Source: Burkholderia anthina | GTDB lineage: Bacteria; Pseudomonadota; Gammaproteobacteria; Burkholderiales; Burkholderiaceae | DNA: 64,000 nucleotides | NCBI RefSeq assembly: GCF_001547525.1 | Contig: NZ_CM003769.1 | Coordinates: 682,001 to 746,000, forward strand | Direction: 5' to 3' | Part shown: positions 1 through 9,039 of the stretch, piece after piece | How the letters are laid out: each line of letters starts with the position of its first letter | Position numbering within the stretch: position 1 is the first letter of the stretch | The notes under the pieces: generated by a model | Told to the model about the DNA's origin: nothing | The model's input: only the letters and a program-made list of their open reading frames with translations | Database searches by the model: none | Position numbers and translations under genes: made by a program

Positions 1-1
1 G

Positions 2-1651
2 CAGTACGGCCCGCGCGAATCGATGGAATACGACGTCGTGATCGTCGGCGGCGGCCCAGCCGGGCTGTCGGCTGCGATCCGGCTCAAGCAGCTGGCCGCC
101 GAGAAAGGCGCCGAGATCGGCGTGTGCGTGCTCGAGAAAGGTTCCGAGATCGGCGCGCACATCCTGTCTGGCGCGGTGATGGACCCGCGCGCGATCACCG
201 AGCTGTTTCCCGACTGGAAGGAACGCGGCGCGCCGCTCGACGTCGAGGTGACGGAAGACCGCTTCCTGTTCCTGTCCGAGAAGAGCGCGGTCACGACGCC
301 GAACTGGGCGCTGCCCGACAACTTCAAGAATCACGGCAACTACGTGATCTCGCTGGGCAACGTCACGCGCTGGCTCGGCCAGCAGGCCGAGGCGCTGGGC
401 GTGGAAATCTTCCCGGGCTTCCCCGCCGCGGAGATCCTGTACAACGACGACGGTTCGGTCAAAGGCGTCGCCACCGGCAACATGGGCGTGGGCAAGGACG
501 GCGAGCCGACCGAGAACTTCCAGCTCGGCATGGAGCTGCACGCGAAGTACACGCTGTTCGCCGAAGGCTGCCGCGGCCACCTCGGCCGCCAGTTGATCGC
601 GAAGTTCAAGCTCGACGCGAACGCCGATCCGCAGGCGTACGGGATCGGCATCAAGGAACTGTGGGAAATCGATCCGGCCAAGCACAAGCCGGGCCTCGTG
701 ATCCACACGGCCGGCTGGCCGCTGAAGTCCGATACGTACGGCGGCTCGTTCCTGTATCACATGGACAACAATCAGGTCGTGGTCGGCTTCGTCGTGGGCC
801 TCGGCTACACGAACCCGTACCTGTCGCCGTTCGAGGAATTCCAGCGCTACAAGACGCATCCGTCGATCCGCGCATTCCTCGAAGGCGGCAAGCGCGTGTC
901 GTACGGCGCGCGCGCGATCACGGCCGGCGGCCTGCTGTCGCTGCCGAAGACGGTGTTCCCGGGCGGCGCGCTGATCGGCGACGACGCGGGCTTTTTGAAC
1001 GCATCGCGGATCAAGGGCAGCCATGCGGCGATCAAGACCGGGATGCTGGCGGCCGATGCGGCATTCGACGCGGTGCAGGCCGGGCGTCAGTCGGACGAGC
1101 TCAACGCGTACCCGGACGCGTTCAAGCAATCGTGGCTGTACACGGAGCTGTACCGCGCGCGCAACTTCAAGCAGTGGATGGCCAAGGGCCTGTACCTGGG
1201 CACGCTGATGGTCGGGCTCGAGCAGAAGGTGATGGGCGGCAACGTGCCGTGGACGCTGCATCACCAGCACGCGGACCACGAGATGCTGAAGCCGGCGTCG
1301 CAGTGCGAGCCGATCGACTATCCGAAGCCGGACGGCAAGCTGACGTTCGATCGCCTCTCGTCGGTGTTCATCTCGAACACGAACCACGAGGAAAACCAGC
1401 CGGCGCACCTGACGCTGAAGGACGCGAGCGTGCCGGTGAACGTGAACCTGCGCACGTACGCGGGGCCGGAGGCGCGTTTCTGCCCGGCGGCGGTGTACGA
1501 GTTCGTGAAGAACGACGACGGCGGCGATCGGCTCGTGATCAACGCGCAGAACTGCGTGCACTGCAAGACCTGCGACATCAAGGACCCGACGCAGAACATC
1601 GTGTGGGTCACGCCCGAAGGCGGCGGCGGGCCGAATTACCCGAACATGTAA
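2..1651 (+). CDS. Electron transfer flavoprotein-ubiquinone oxidoreductase (5' partial)
   Basis: Membrane-associated flavoprotein that passes electrons from reduced ETF, produced by acyl-CoA and amino-acid dehydrogenases, to ubiquinone. The FAD-binding Rossmann motif VVIVGGGPAGLSAA lies near the visible N-terminus. The C-terminus has the 4Fe-4S cysteines: FCPAAVYEF followed by NCVHCKTCDIKDPTQNI. The frame stays open to the window edge (QYGPRES before the first ATG at 23), and family members usually carry this short extension, so the true start probably lies outside the window and the 542 residues from position 23 are slightly short. The next genes, beta-ketothiolase and 3-hydroxyacyl-CoA dehydrogenase, fit a shared role in beta-oxidation-type metabolism. 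The family assignment is very secure; the start is not. Confidence 0.96.
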   Translation, partial: QYGPRESMEYDVVIVGGGPAGLSAAIRLKQLAAEKGAEIGVCVLEKGSEIGAHILSGAVMDPRAITELFPDWKERGAPLDVEVTEDRFLFLSEKSAVTTPNWALPDNFKNHGNYVISLGNVTRWLGQQAEALGVEIFPGFPAAEILYNDDGSVKGVATGNMGVGKDGEPTENFQLGMELHAKYTLFAEGCRGHLGRQLIAKFKLDANADPQAYGIGIKELWEIDPAKHKPGLVIHTAGWPLKSDTYGGSFLYHMDNNQVVVGFVVGLGYTNPYLSPFEEFQRYKTHPSIRAFLEGGKRVSYGARAITAGGLLSLPKTVFPGGALIGDDAGFLNASRIKGSHAAIKTGMLAADAAFDAVQAGRQSDELNAYPDAFKQSWLYTELYRARNFKQWMAKGLYLGTLMVGLEQKVMGGNVPWTLHHQHADHEMLKPASQCEPIDYPKPDGKLTFDRLSSVFISNTNHEENQPAHLTLKDASVPVNVNLRTYAGPEARFCPAAVYEFVKNDDGGDRLVINAQNCVHCKTCDIKDPTQNIVWVTPEGGGGPNYPNM

Positions 1652-1700
1652 CGCAAACGCATCCCCGCGCCCGCGGGCGCGAACGAACCGGAGTGAGACG

Positions 1701-2894
1701 ATGAGCAATGCAGCGAAGGAAGTCGTGGTGGTGAGCGGTGTCCGTACCGCGATCGGCGATTTCGGCGGGAGCCTGAAGGATTTCTCGCCGACCGACCTCG
1801 GCGCGAAGGTGGTTGCCGAAGTGCTGTCGCGCGCGAACGTGCCCGGCGATGCGGTCGGGCACGTCGTATTCGGCCACGTCGTGAACACCGAGCCGAAGGA
1901 CATGTATCTCGCGCGCGTCGCGGCGATCAACGGCGGCGTCGCGCAGCACACGCCGGCGCTGACCGTGAACCGCCTGTGCGGCTCCGGCCTGCAGGCGATC
2001 GTGTCGGCCGCGCAGACGATCATGCTCGGCGACGCCGACGTCGCGATCGGCGGCGGCTCGGAAAGCATGAGCCGCGCGCCGTACACCGTGCCGGCCGCGC
2101 GCTTCGGCCAGCGCATGGGCGACGCGAAGCTCGTCGACATGATGCTCGGCGCGCTGCACGATCCGTTCCAGACGATCCACATGGGCGTGACGGCCGAGAA
2201 CGTCGCGAGGAAATACGACATCTCGCGTGAAGCGCAGGACGCGCTGGCGCTCGAATCGCATCGTCGCGCGGCGCGCGCGATCGCGGAAGGCCGCTTCAAG
2301 GACCAGATCCTGCCGATCTCGATCCGCACGAAGAAGGGCGAGGTCGCGTTCGACACCGACGAACACGTGCGTCACGACGCGAGCGCTGACGATTTCACGA
2401 AGCTCAAGCCGGTGTTCGCGAAGGAGAACGGCACCGTGACGGCCGGCAACGCGTCGGGCATCAACGATGCGGCCGCCGCCGTGCTGATGATGAGCGCGGA
2501 CGCCGCGCGCGCGCAGGGCGTGAAGCCGCTCGCCCGCCTCGTCGCGTATGCGCACGCGGGTGTCGATCCGGCGTACATGGGTATCGGCCCGGTGCCGGCC
2601 ACGCAGAAGGCGCTCGAACGCGCCGGCCTGAAGATCGGCGATCTCGATGTGATCGAAGCGAACGAGGCGTTCGCCGCGCAGGCGTGCGCGGTCACGCAGG
2701 AACTCGGCCTCGATCCGGCCAAGGTCAACCCGAACGGCTCGGGCATCTCGCTCGGTCACCCGATCGGCGCGACCGGCGCGCTGATCACGGTGAAGGCGCT
2801 GTACGAGCTGAAGCGCATCGGCGGGCGTTACGCGCTCGTGACGATGTGTATCGGCGGCGGCCAGGGGATTGCGGCGATCTTCGAGAACATCTGA
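1701..2894 (+). CDS. bktB: Acetyl-CoA acetyltransferase / beta-ketothiolase, BktB type
   Basis: Condenses or cleaves beta-ketoacyl-CoA in the cytoplasm. At 397 aa it has the usual thiolase length, with the nucleophilic Cys93 in [11 protein letters not shown], the GHPIGATGA histidine motif and the C-terminal cysteine in TMCIGGGQG. The sequence closely resembles what I recall of Ralstonia BktB (broad-specificity ketothiolase), including [13 protein letters not shown] and the start region [12 protein letters not shown], so BktB is preferred over PhaA; the substrate range is inferred. A GGAG ribosome site precedes the ATG. It begins 49 nt after the ETF-QO gene and is followed 38 nt later by a 3-hydroxyacyl-CoA dehydrogenase, suggesting one transcript. 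Confidence 0.93.
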   Translation: MSNAAKEVVVVSGVRTAIGDFGGSLKDFSPTDLGAKVVAEVLSRANVPGDAVGHVVFGHVVNTEPKDMYLARVAAINGGVAQHTPALTVNRLCGSGLQAIVSAAQTIMLGDADVAIGGGSESMSRAPYTVPAARFGQRMGDAKLVDMMLGALHDPFQTIHMGVTAENVARKYDISREAQDALALESHRRAARAIAEGRFKDQILPISIRTKKGEVAFDTDEHVRHDASADDFTKLKPVFAKENGTVTAGNASGINDAAAAVLMMSADAARAQGVKPLARLVAYAHAGVDPAYMGIGPVPATQKALERAGLKIGDLDVIEANEAFAAQACAVTQELGLDPAKVNPNGSGISLGHPIGATGALITVKALYELKRIGGRYALVTMCIGGGQGIAAIFENI

Positions 2895-2932
2895 TAATCG
2901 ACCGCTCAGCCTCCGAATACACAGGAATCGTC

Positions 2933-3787
2933 ATGGCCATCGAAACCGTCGGCGTCGTGGGCGCCGGAACCATGGGTAACGGCATTGCGCAAACCGCCGC
3001 CGTTGCAGGACTGAACGTCGTGATGATCGACGTCAGCGACGCCGCGCTCGACAAGGGCCTCGCGACGCTGAAGGGCAGCCTCGAGCGGCTCGTGTCGAAG
3101 GACAAGCTCGACGCGGCCACGCGTGACGCGGCGCTCGCGCGCATCACGACGTCGACCGACTACGCGACGCTCGCCGCGGTCGACATCGTGATCGAAGCCG
3201 CGACCGAGAACGTCGAGCTGAAGGGCCGCATCCTGAAGCAGATCGAGGCCGTCGCGCGCCCGGACGCGATCATCGCGACCAACACGTCGTCGATCTCGAT
3301 CACCGCGCTCGCGGCGCCGCTCGCCGATCCGTCGCGTTTCCTCGGCATGCACTTCTTCAACCCGGTGCCGCTGATGCCGCTCGTCGAGATCATTCGCGGG
3401 CTGCAGACGAGCGACGCGACCGCGTCGGCCGTGCGCGCGCTGACCGAGCGTTTCGACAAGTCGCCGATCGGCGTGCGCAATTCGCCGGGCTTCGTCGTGA
3501 ACCGGATCCTCGTGCCGATGATCAACGAAGCGTTCTTCGTGCTGGCCGAAGGCATCGCGTCGACCGAGGAGATCGACGCGGGGATGAAGCTCGGCGCGAA
3601 CCACCCGATCGGGCCGCTCGCGCTAGCCGACCTCGTGGGCCTCGACGTGTGCCTCGCGGTGATGGACGTGTTCGCGAAGGACTTCGGCGATCCGAAGTAT
3701 CGCGCGTGCCCGCTGCTGCGCGAGATGGTGTCGGCAGGGCGGCTCGGGAGGAAGACCGGGCGCGGCGTGTACGACTACGGCAAGTGA
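2933..3787 (+). CDS. 3-hydroxybutyryl-CoA dehydrogenase
   Basis: Cytoplasmic NAD(P)-dependent oxidation of 3-hydroxyacyl-CoA to 3-ketoacyl-CoA, the substrate of the thiolase just upstream. The 284-residue protein begins with the Rossmann motif [15 protein letters not shown] and contains NTSSISIT, the GMHFFNPVP motif around the catalytic histidine, and a C-terminal helical domain ([26 protein letters not shown]). This is the full length of the short Hbd/PaaH family. The start at ATGGCC is preferred because homology starts there; the reading frame is open further upstream inside the thiolase gene. It is the last gene of the cluster and is followed by a strong hairpin. Confidence 0.94.
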   Translation: MAIETVGVVGAGTMGNGIAQTAAVAGLNVVMIDVSDAALDKGLATLKGSLERLVSKDKLDAATRDAALARITTSTDYATLAAVDIVIEAATENVELKGRILKQIEAVARPDAIIATNTSSISITALAAPLADPSRFLGMHFFNPVPLMPLVEIIRGLQTSDATASAVRALTERFDKSPIGVRNSPGFVVNRILVPMINEAFFVLAEGIASTEEIDAGMKLGANHPIGPLALADLVGLDVCLAVMDVFAKDFGDPKYRACPLLREMVSAGRLGRKTGRGVYDYGK

Positions 3788-3808
3788 GCCGGTTGTCCCA
3801 TGGTGTTT

Positions 3809-3842
3809 CATGCGGCCGCCTTCGGGCGGCCGCGTGCTTTGT
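3809..3842 (+). terminator. Rho-independent terminator after the hbd gene
   Basis: A perfect 9-bp GC stem GCGGCCGCC / GGCGGCCGC around a stable TTCG tetraloop, extended by CAT/GTG pairs (one G-U) at its base and followed by a short T-containing run (CTTTG). It lies 22 nt after the stop codon and separates the cluster from a convergent gene on the other strand, so it may work in both directions. Confidence 0.8.
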
Positions 3843-3887
3843 ATGGCGCGCGCGGCGTGATGACGCGTCGTGTACCGACAGGTCGCG

Positions 3888-4754
3888 CTACAGCAGCCGC
3901 TCGGACAGGACGCGAAATGCGACGTCGGGCACGACGAAGCACAGCGGTTCGCCGGTCGCGCCGATGCGGGCGAGAAAGTCGCCGCCGCCGGCGGGGCCGA
4001 CCGTCTTCAGCGGCCGCACCGCGTCGACGTCGATCGGCAGGTCGATCGACGCATACGCGAGGCGGTCGCAGTCCTCGACGTGGGCGACGGCCGCGTGCTG
4101 CAGCGACAGCGCGGCCACGGCCGCGCGCCAGTCGTCGAAGAACGGTGCGAAGGCGGCGGGCAGCGTCCGGTCGTGCGACGCTTCGGCCGTGCAGCGGAAG
4201 TCGGGTGCGCTGCCGCCGCTTGCCGCCAGCCGCGTGTCGTACCGTCCGTCGCGCGCCTCGTGCGTGAAGGGCCGCGCGAGATGCGACGGCAGCGCGTCGC
4301 TGAACAGCCGGCTGCCGAGCGCATAGAGCGGGTGGTCGAACACGTTCTTCACGAACAGCACGGTGCGCTCGGCCGGCACGCCGTCCGGCAGCGCGTCGAC
4401 GTAGAGCCGCCAGTTGCTTTGCAGCGGCGACGGAAACGCGCGGCGCAGCGGGCCGGCGAGACGCGGGCCGAAGTGGCGATGCCGGTAGGTGAGCGTCGTG
4501 AACAGCGTGCGGCCGCCTCGGCTCGCGAGTGTGACGCCGCGCGGCACGAGATGCTGGACGGCCGCGACGTCGACGACCCATGTGCAATACACGACATGCT
4601 CGACGTCGCTCGCGAGCTGCAGGAACGGCAGCCGCGACAGCAGCGCGCGGCGTGCGCGCAGCAAGGGACGGCTCGCGACGATCCGGTTGGCGAGCCGCCC
4701 GGCGATGCCGGTGGACGGGTAGACGAAGGCGTTGTCGTTGCGCATGGGCGGCAT
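3888..4754 (-). CDS. DUF2071 / YqjF-like protein of unknown function
   Basis: About 288 aa from the ATG chosen here (MPPMRNDNAF); an ATG three codons later is equally possible, as neither has a clear ribosome site. The sequence resembles the YqjF/DUF2071 group, whose members share a fold with acetoacetate decarboxylase. Visible features are a conserved early segment (VYCTWVVDVAAVQHLVPRG), a central TLFTTLTYRHRHFGP stretch and LFVKNVFDHPLYALGSRLF. No membrane segments or signal peptide are seen. It converges on the hbd gene and has no obvious pathway partner. Its biochemical function is unknown. Confidence 0.7.
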   Translation of the reverse strand: MPPMRNDNAFVYPSTGIAGRLANRIVASRPLLRARRALLSRLPFLQLASDVEHVVYCTWVVDVAAVQHLVPRGVTLASRGGRTLFTTLTYRHRHFGPRLAGPLRRAFPSPLQSNWRLYVDALPDGVPAERTVLFVKNVFDHPLYALGSRLFSDALPSHLARPFTHEARDGRYDTRLAASGGSAPDFRCTAEASHDRTLPAAFAPFFDDWRAAVAALSLQHAAVAHVEDCDRLAYASIDLPIDVDAVRPLKTVGPAGGGDFLARIGATGEPLCFVVPDVAFRVLSERLL

Positions 4755-4914
4755 TGTGCCGGGGTTGTCGCATGCCCGGAAGAGGCGGCGCGGCTTGAGA
4801 CGAACGGCGCGCGTATTTTGCCATCGGCGCGCCGCGTGCTGCCGCTTGTGCAATGGATTCCGACGGCCGAGCCCGACGCATGACGTACGCGCGCAAAGGC
4901 CCGCCGTTCGCGCG

Positions 4915-5595
4915 TCAGTACCCCGACCCGCCGCCGCCCTGGTCGGTCACGATTGCCACGCCCGAACTCGTGCCGAGCCGCGTCGCGCCGGCTTCGAGCA
5001 TCGCCAGCGCGGCCGCGCGATCGCGCACGCCGCCCGACGCCTTCACGCCGAGCGTCGGCCCGACGGTGCGGCGCATCAGCGCGACATCGGCGAGCGTCGC
5101 GCCGCCGTGGCCGAACCCGGTCGACGTCTTCACGAACGCGACGCCGAGATCGCGACACATCTCGCACACGCGCACCTTCTCGTCGTCGGTCAGCAGCCCC
5201 GTTTCGAGGATCACCTTCAGCGGCACCGTGCCGCACGCGCGATGCACGGCGTCGATGTCGGCCTTCACGTCGTCGGCGCGGCCGCTTTTCAGCGCGCCGA
5301 TGTTGATCACCATGTCGATCTCGCCGGCGCCCGCCGCGATCGCGGCGGTGGCTTCGAATGCCTTCGCGGCGGACAACCCCGCGCCGAGCGGAAAGCCGAC
5401 CACGGCGCAGACGAGCACGCCGGTTTCAGCCAGCTCGCGCGCGGCGAGCGGCACGTTCGCCGAATTCACGCAGACCGAGTAAAAACGATGCTCGGCCGCC
5501 TGGCGGCAGAGTTCGCGGATCTGCGCGTCGCTCGCGTCGGGCGCGAGCAGCGTGTGATCGATGGTTTGGGCGAGCTGGGCGTTGGAAAGCGGCAT
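4915..5595 (-). CDS. deoC: Deoxyribose-phosphate aldolase
   Basis: Cleaves 2-deoxyribose 5-phosphate into glyceraldehyde 3-phosphate and acetaldehyde. The 226-aa protein has the class I aldolase signatures: DHTLLAP near the N-terminus, the Schiff-base lysine K156 in FVKTSTGFG, the second active-site lysine K185 in [10 protein letters not shown] and the acidic residue in EIDMVINIG. It is divergent from a DeoR-type regulator across a 146-nt promoter region. Kinase, permease and mutarotase-like genes 3 kb away complete a deoxyribose pathway, supporting sugar catabolism rather than only nucleoside salvage. Confidence 0.95.
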   Translation of the reverse strand: MPLSNAQLAQTIDHTLLAPDASDAQIRELCRQAAEHRFYSVCVNSANVPLAARELAETGVLVCAVVGFPLGAGLSAAKAFEATAAIAAGAGEIDMVINIGALKSGRADDVKADIDAVHRACGTVPLKVILETGLLTDDEKVRVCEMCRDLGVAFVKTSTGFGHGGATLADVALMRRTVGPTLGVKASGGVRDRAAALAMLEAGATRLGTSSGVAIVTDQGGGGSGY

Positions 5596-5640
5596 GTGTC
5601 AGGACTCCACGGATCGTGTGCGGAAAGGGCACACGGAAAG

Positions 5641-5669
5641 TTGATGTTTTCACATCGGTTTGTTACAAA
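5641..5669 (+). promoter_or_regulatory. Candidate promoter for the deoR-type regulator, with possible operator
   Basis: TTGATG (5641-5646) and TACAAA (5664-5669) are separated by 17 nt in a locally AT-rich patch upstream of the regulator's ATG at 5742. The spacer contains TTTTCACA, a word repeated on the minus strand in front of the deoxyribokinase gene (10050-10057), so it may form part of a common operator. Based only on sequence similarity to sigma-70 elements. Confidence 0.45.
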
Positions 5670-5741
5670 TACGACATTCCGGCCGGGCCCGCGCGCCCGG
5701 CACGACGAACGACTCACGCGGCGGGCACGCAGGATACCGGC

Positions 5742-6512
5742 ATGGAAACAAAGAAGGGCGAACGGATCAAGACCTTGATGAACGTGCTGCAAGGGCAGAA
5801 CGCGATTCATCTGAGGGAAGTCGCCGAACTGTTCGGCGTGTCCGAAATGACGATCCGTCGCGATCTCGCGGACAACCCGCACGGCTTGAGCCTGATCGGC
5901 GGCTACGTGACGCGCCATTTCGCCGCGCAGCGCAGCGACATCGGCGAATACCTGATCAGCGCCGAGAACAACCGGCAGACGGAGGAAAAGCGCCGCATCG
6001 GCAAGCTCGCCGCGCAATTCGTGACGACCGGCGACACGATCTTCGTCGACTGCGGGTCGACCACGCCGTTCATCGTCGACTTCATTCCCGACGACCTCGA
6101 ATTCACGGCAGTGTGCAATTCGCTGAACGTGTTCGCGAAGCTGCAGCAGAAGCCGCATTGCAACGTGATCCTGTGCGGCGGCGCGTATCACCGCCAGAAC
6201 ATGGTGTTCGAATCGGTCGCCGAAACGGGCATCCTCGATTCGGTGCGCGTGTCGAAGGCGTTCATTTCGGCGGCCGGCGTGAGCGAGCGCTGCGGCGTCA
6301 CGTGCTTCAACTTCCACGAAGTCGACGCGAAGAAGAAAGTGATGGCGCGCGCGCAGAACCGCTTCCTGCTCGTCGATCACACGAAATTCGACGAAGTGCG
6401 CGCGGCCTATTTCGCCGAACTGACCGATTTCAACTACGTGATCTCGGACGGGCAGCTGAGCCGTCGCTACGAAACGGCGATCCGCGAGCACGGGATCGCG
6501 CTCGTGACCTGA
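5742..6512 (+). CDS. deoR: DeoR-family transcriptional regulator of the deoxyribose genes
   Basis: A 256-aa DNA-binding regulator. The N-terminal winged helix (residues about 5-55) carries the classic DeoR pattern HLREVAELFGVSEMTIRRDL. The C-terminal sugar-phosphate isomerase-like effector domain includes FVDCGSTTPFIVDFIP, CNSLNVF and VILCGGAYHR. The ATG is preceded by AGGA at a 7-nt spacing. It is divergent from deoC and convergent with the mutarotase-permease-kinase operon, so it is the obvious candidate to control both, with a phosphorylated deoxysugar as likely inducer (inferred). Symbol given by family and context; specificity is not proven. Confidence 0.85.
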   Translation: METKKGERIKTLMNVLQGQNAIHLREVAELFGVSEMTIRRDLADNPHGLSLIGGYVTRHFAAQRSDIGEYLISAENNRQTEEKRRIGKLAAQFVTTGDTIFVDCGSTTPFIVDFIPDDLEFTAVCNSLNVFAKLQQKPHCNVILCGGAYHRQNMVFESVAETGILDSVRVSKAFISAAGVSERCGVTCFNFHEVDAKKKVMARAQNRFLLVDHTKFDEVRAAYFAELTDFNYVISDGQLSRRYETAIREHGIALVT

Positions 6513-6570
6513 TGCGGCGCGGGCGTGCGGCGCGCCATGCAGCGCGCTTCTCGGCGCGCCTCTCATCGCA

Positions 6571-7623
6571 TCACGCATCGCGGGCTTCCGCCGGGCTGAG
6601 GTAGCCCGTCAGCACTTCGAAGCGGCGCGATGCGCCCGGCGCGAGCGCCGCGACGTAGCCTTTGCGGCGTTCGGCTTCGTAACCCTCCGGCTCGCAGGTC
6701 GACGGCAGCGCGAACGCGGCGACCTGCTGGTCCGCGTTGTGCAGGATCCAGCGCGTCGCATGCGGAAATTGCTCGGGGCGGTATGAGGTGTGGAACGCGC
6801 CGCCGTCCGGATGCACGAGCCGGAAATGCGCGACGCCGTCGGCGTCCGTTTCAACGTCGTTCATGAAGAACACGATTTCGGGGTCGTACAGCGCGGGCGC
6901 ATCGAGCGTCGCGAGCCGCGCCGGATCGCGCGCGAGCGTGGCCGTGTAGTCGCGCCACGCGGCGGTCGGCTTCACATGGGCCGGCACGCTGTCGCGCAGC
7001 CGCAGCCCGCTCGGACGCAACGCTTGCACGAAGCGCCCGCCCGGCACGTACGCGTAGTTCAGGTGGACCATGTACATCAGGTCCATCGGCGTGCCGCCGA
7101 GGTTCGTCACGTCCATCGCGATCGTCATCCGCGCATCGTGCTCGGCCAGCCGCACCGACGGACGCGCGACGTAGTGACTGCCGAAGCCTTGCACGTATTC
7201 GTACCCGCCGGTCACTTCGACCGTCGCGCCGCGCGCATCGGAGCCGACGACGAGGCTCGCGCGGTCCATCGGCGCGCACGGCATCTCGCCGTGCAGCGCA
7301 TGCGTGTCGTCCGGCCCCGGGCAGCCGTTGCGCAGCAGCCCGCTGTGGAACATGAAGCAGCCGTAGGTATCGATGATCGACGCCGCGCGCTTCGGCTGCC
7401 GGAACATGTGCTTCATCGTCAGGTCGCGGCCGTCGAATTCGGCGGCCCAGATCATCTGCCCGAGATACGGCAGCAAGACGAGGTACCCCCGGCGGTTGTC
7501 GAGCTTCAGCGCCTCGACGCCGGACGGATATGCGAACGCGGTGACGGTGAGGCCGTCGGTGCGGTACAGCGTGCGCGGCGCTTCGCGGAAGTCGTCGCGC
7601 CGCAATTCGATCTCGCCCCGCAT
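6571..7623 (-). CDS. Aldose 1-epimerase-like (DUF4432) protein, candidate deoxyribose mutarotase
   Basis: A 350-aa protein of the galactose-mutarotase fold: long beta-rich sequence with conserved FDGRDLTMKHMF, CFMFHSGLLRNGCPGPDDTHALHGEMP and a late AFHTSYRP segment. Enteric bacteria that grow on deoxyribose encode a dedicated deoxyribose mutarotase (DeoM/DeoX) next to kinase and permease genes, and this gene holds the same position here, third in a kinase-permease-epimerase operon with only 2 nt after the permease stop. The role is therefore inferred from context; the protein could instead act on another sugar. Start chosen at ATGCGCGG, the first in-frame ATG after the permease. Confidence 0.75.
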   Translation of the reverse strand: MRGEIELRRDDFREAPRTLYRTDGLTVTAFAYPSGVEALKLDNRRGYLVLLPYLGQMIWAAEFDGRDLTMKHMFRQPKRAASIIDTYGCFMFHSGLLRNGCPGPDDTHALHGEMPCAPMDRASLVVGSDARGATVEVTGGYEYVQGFGSHYVARPSVRLAEHDARMTIAMDVTNLGGTPMDLMYMVHLNYAYVPGGRFVQALRPSGLRLRDSVPAHVKPTAAWRDYTATLARDPARLATLDAPALYDPEIVFFMNDVETDADGVAHFRLVHPDGGAFHTSYRPEQFPHATRWILHNADQQVAAFALPSTCEPEGYEAERRKGYVAALAPGASRRFEVLTGYLSPAEARDA

Positions 7624-7625
7624 GG

Positions 7626-8999
7626 TCACGCTCCCGACGTGTTGCGCGTCGCGGCGTAGCGCGCGGGCGCATGGCCGTCGGCCGCCGCGTCGGGCGTGGC
7701 TGCCGGCAGGTGGCGCAGGCAGTAGAAGCCGTAGTAGACGATCACGACGAAGCATGCGAGCGGCACGACGAACGCGAGCTGCATGTTGCCGCCGGTGTGA
7801 TCGGAGATCAGCCCCTGGATCAGCGGCACGACCGCGCCGCCGACGATGCTCATCACGAGGATCGAGCCGCCGTATTCGGTGTCCTTGCCGAGGCCGTCGA
7901 TCGTCAGTCCGTAGATCGTCGGCCAGCACGGGCCGAGGAACATGCTCACGCACACGGCCGCATACACGGCGGTGATGTTGTGCACGCCGATCGTGTACGC
8001 GAGCAGCGCGATGCACAGGATGCCGTAGACGATCAGCACCTTGGCCGGGCCGACGCGTTTCATCACGAGCGTCGCGACCAGCTTGCCGACGAAGAACGCG
8101 AAGAACGTCGCGAGCAGGTAGCGCGACGCGCCGCGCTCGGTGAGGCCGCCGATCTGCATCGCGAGCCGGATCGTGAAGCTCCACACGCCGACCTGCGCGC
8201 CCACATACAGGAATTGCGCGACCACGCCCGCGACGAAGCGCCGGTTGCCGAACAGGCGCGCGAGCGTGCCGCGCGCGTCGATCCGGTGCGTGAGCGCGCC
8301 CGCGCCGTTGCCCTTGCACGCCGGGTACGGCGTGAGCGCGAACACGATGAACACGGCGACGAGCACGACGATCAGCCACTTGTACGGTTCGAGCGTGGCC
8401 TGGATCATCGCGAGCTGGTGCGTGTGCGCGTCGGCGGCCGACATCGCCGCGAGCTGCGCATGCGAAGCGTCGCCTTCCTTGAAGATCAGGAAGCTGCCCA
8501 TGTAGACGCCGGCCATCGCGCCGAACGGATAGAACGTCTGCGAGATGTTCAGGCGCCGCGTGCTGGTGTCGCGCGGGCCCATCAGCGTCGAATACGAATT
8601 CGATGCCGTTTCGAGAAACGACAGGCCCGCGGCGATCACGAACAGCGCGACGAGGAACATCCCGTACTTCGCCATCGATGCGGCAGGGAAGAACAGCAGG
8701 CAGCCGGTCGTGTAGAGCAGCAGGCCGACGAGGATCGTCGTCTTGTAGCTGAATTTCTTCACGACGGTCGCGGCCGGAATCGCGAGGAAGAAGTAGCCGA
8801 GATAGAACGCGGACTGCACGAACGCCGATTCGAAATCGGACAGGAAGAACGATTTCTTGAACTGCGCGATCAGCACGTCGTTCAGGTTCGCGGCGGTGCC
8901 CCACAGCGCGAACAGGCAGCACAGCAGCGTGAACGCGAAAAACGGCGTGCGGTTCAGGTAATAGCCGTCGGGGGCGTGTTCGATCCGGGCTCGGCTCAT
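7626..8999 (-). CDS. FucP-type MFS sugar permease, probable deoxyribose transporter
   Basis: A 457-aa inner-membrane sugar:H+ symporter of the fucose permease type with about twelve hydrophobic segments, starting at FFAFTLLCCLFALWGTAANL. Family hallmarks include NDVLIAQFKKSFFLSDFESAF, LGYFFLAIPA and a long central loop (about residues 200-270). Known deoxyribose permeases (DeoP) belong to this same family. It lies between the kinase and mutarotase-like genes, 2 nt from the latter, and follows the kinase by about 40 nt. Substrate is inferred from neighbours. Confidence 0.85.
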   Translation of the reverse strand: MSRARIEHAPDGYYLNRTPFFAFTLLCCLFALWGTAANLNDVLIAQFKKSFFLSDFESAFVQSAFYLGYFFLAIPAATVVKKFSYKTTILVGLLLYTTGCLLFFPAASMAKYGMFLVALFVIAAGLSFLETASNSYSTLMGPRDTSTRRLNISQTFYPFGAMAGVYMGSFLIFKEGDASHAQLAAMSAADAHTHQLAMIQATLEPYKWLIVVLVAVFIVFALTPYPACKGNGAGALTHRIDARGTLARLFGNRRFVAGVVAQFLYVGAQVGVWSFTIRLAMQIGGLTERGASRYLLATFFAFFVGKLVATLVMKRVGPAKVLIVYGILCIALLAYTIGVHNITAVYAAVCVSMFLGPCWPTIYGLTIDGLGKDTEYGGSILVMSIVGGAVVPLIQGLISDHTGGNMQLAFVVPLACFVVIVYYGFYCLRHLPAATPDAAADGHAPARYAATRNTSGA

Positions 9000-9039
9000 G
9001 GGTGTCTCCTTCCCAATGTCTCGTCGATGAAGGCGCCGA

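Noticed and set aside
6529-6560. Bidirectional terminator from two GGCGCGCC palindromes between the deoR-type and mutarotase-like genes
   Set aside because: The sequence can fold several ways and has no T-tract; such GC palindromes are frequent in this DNA.
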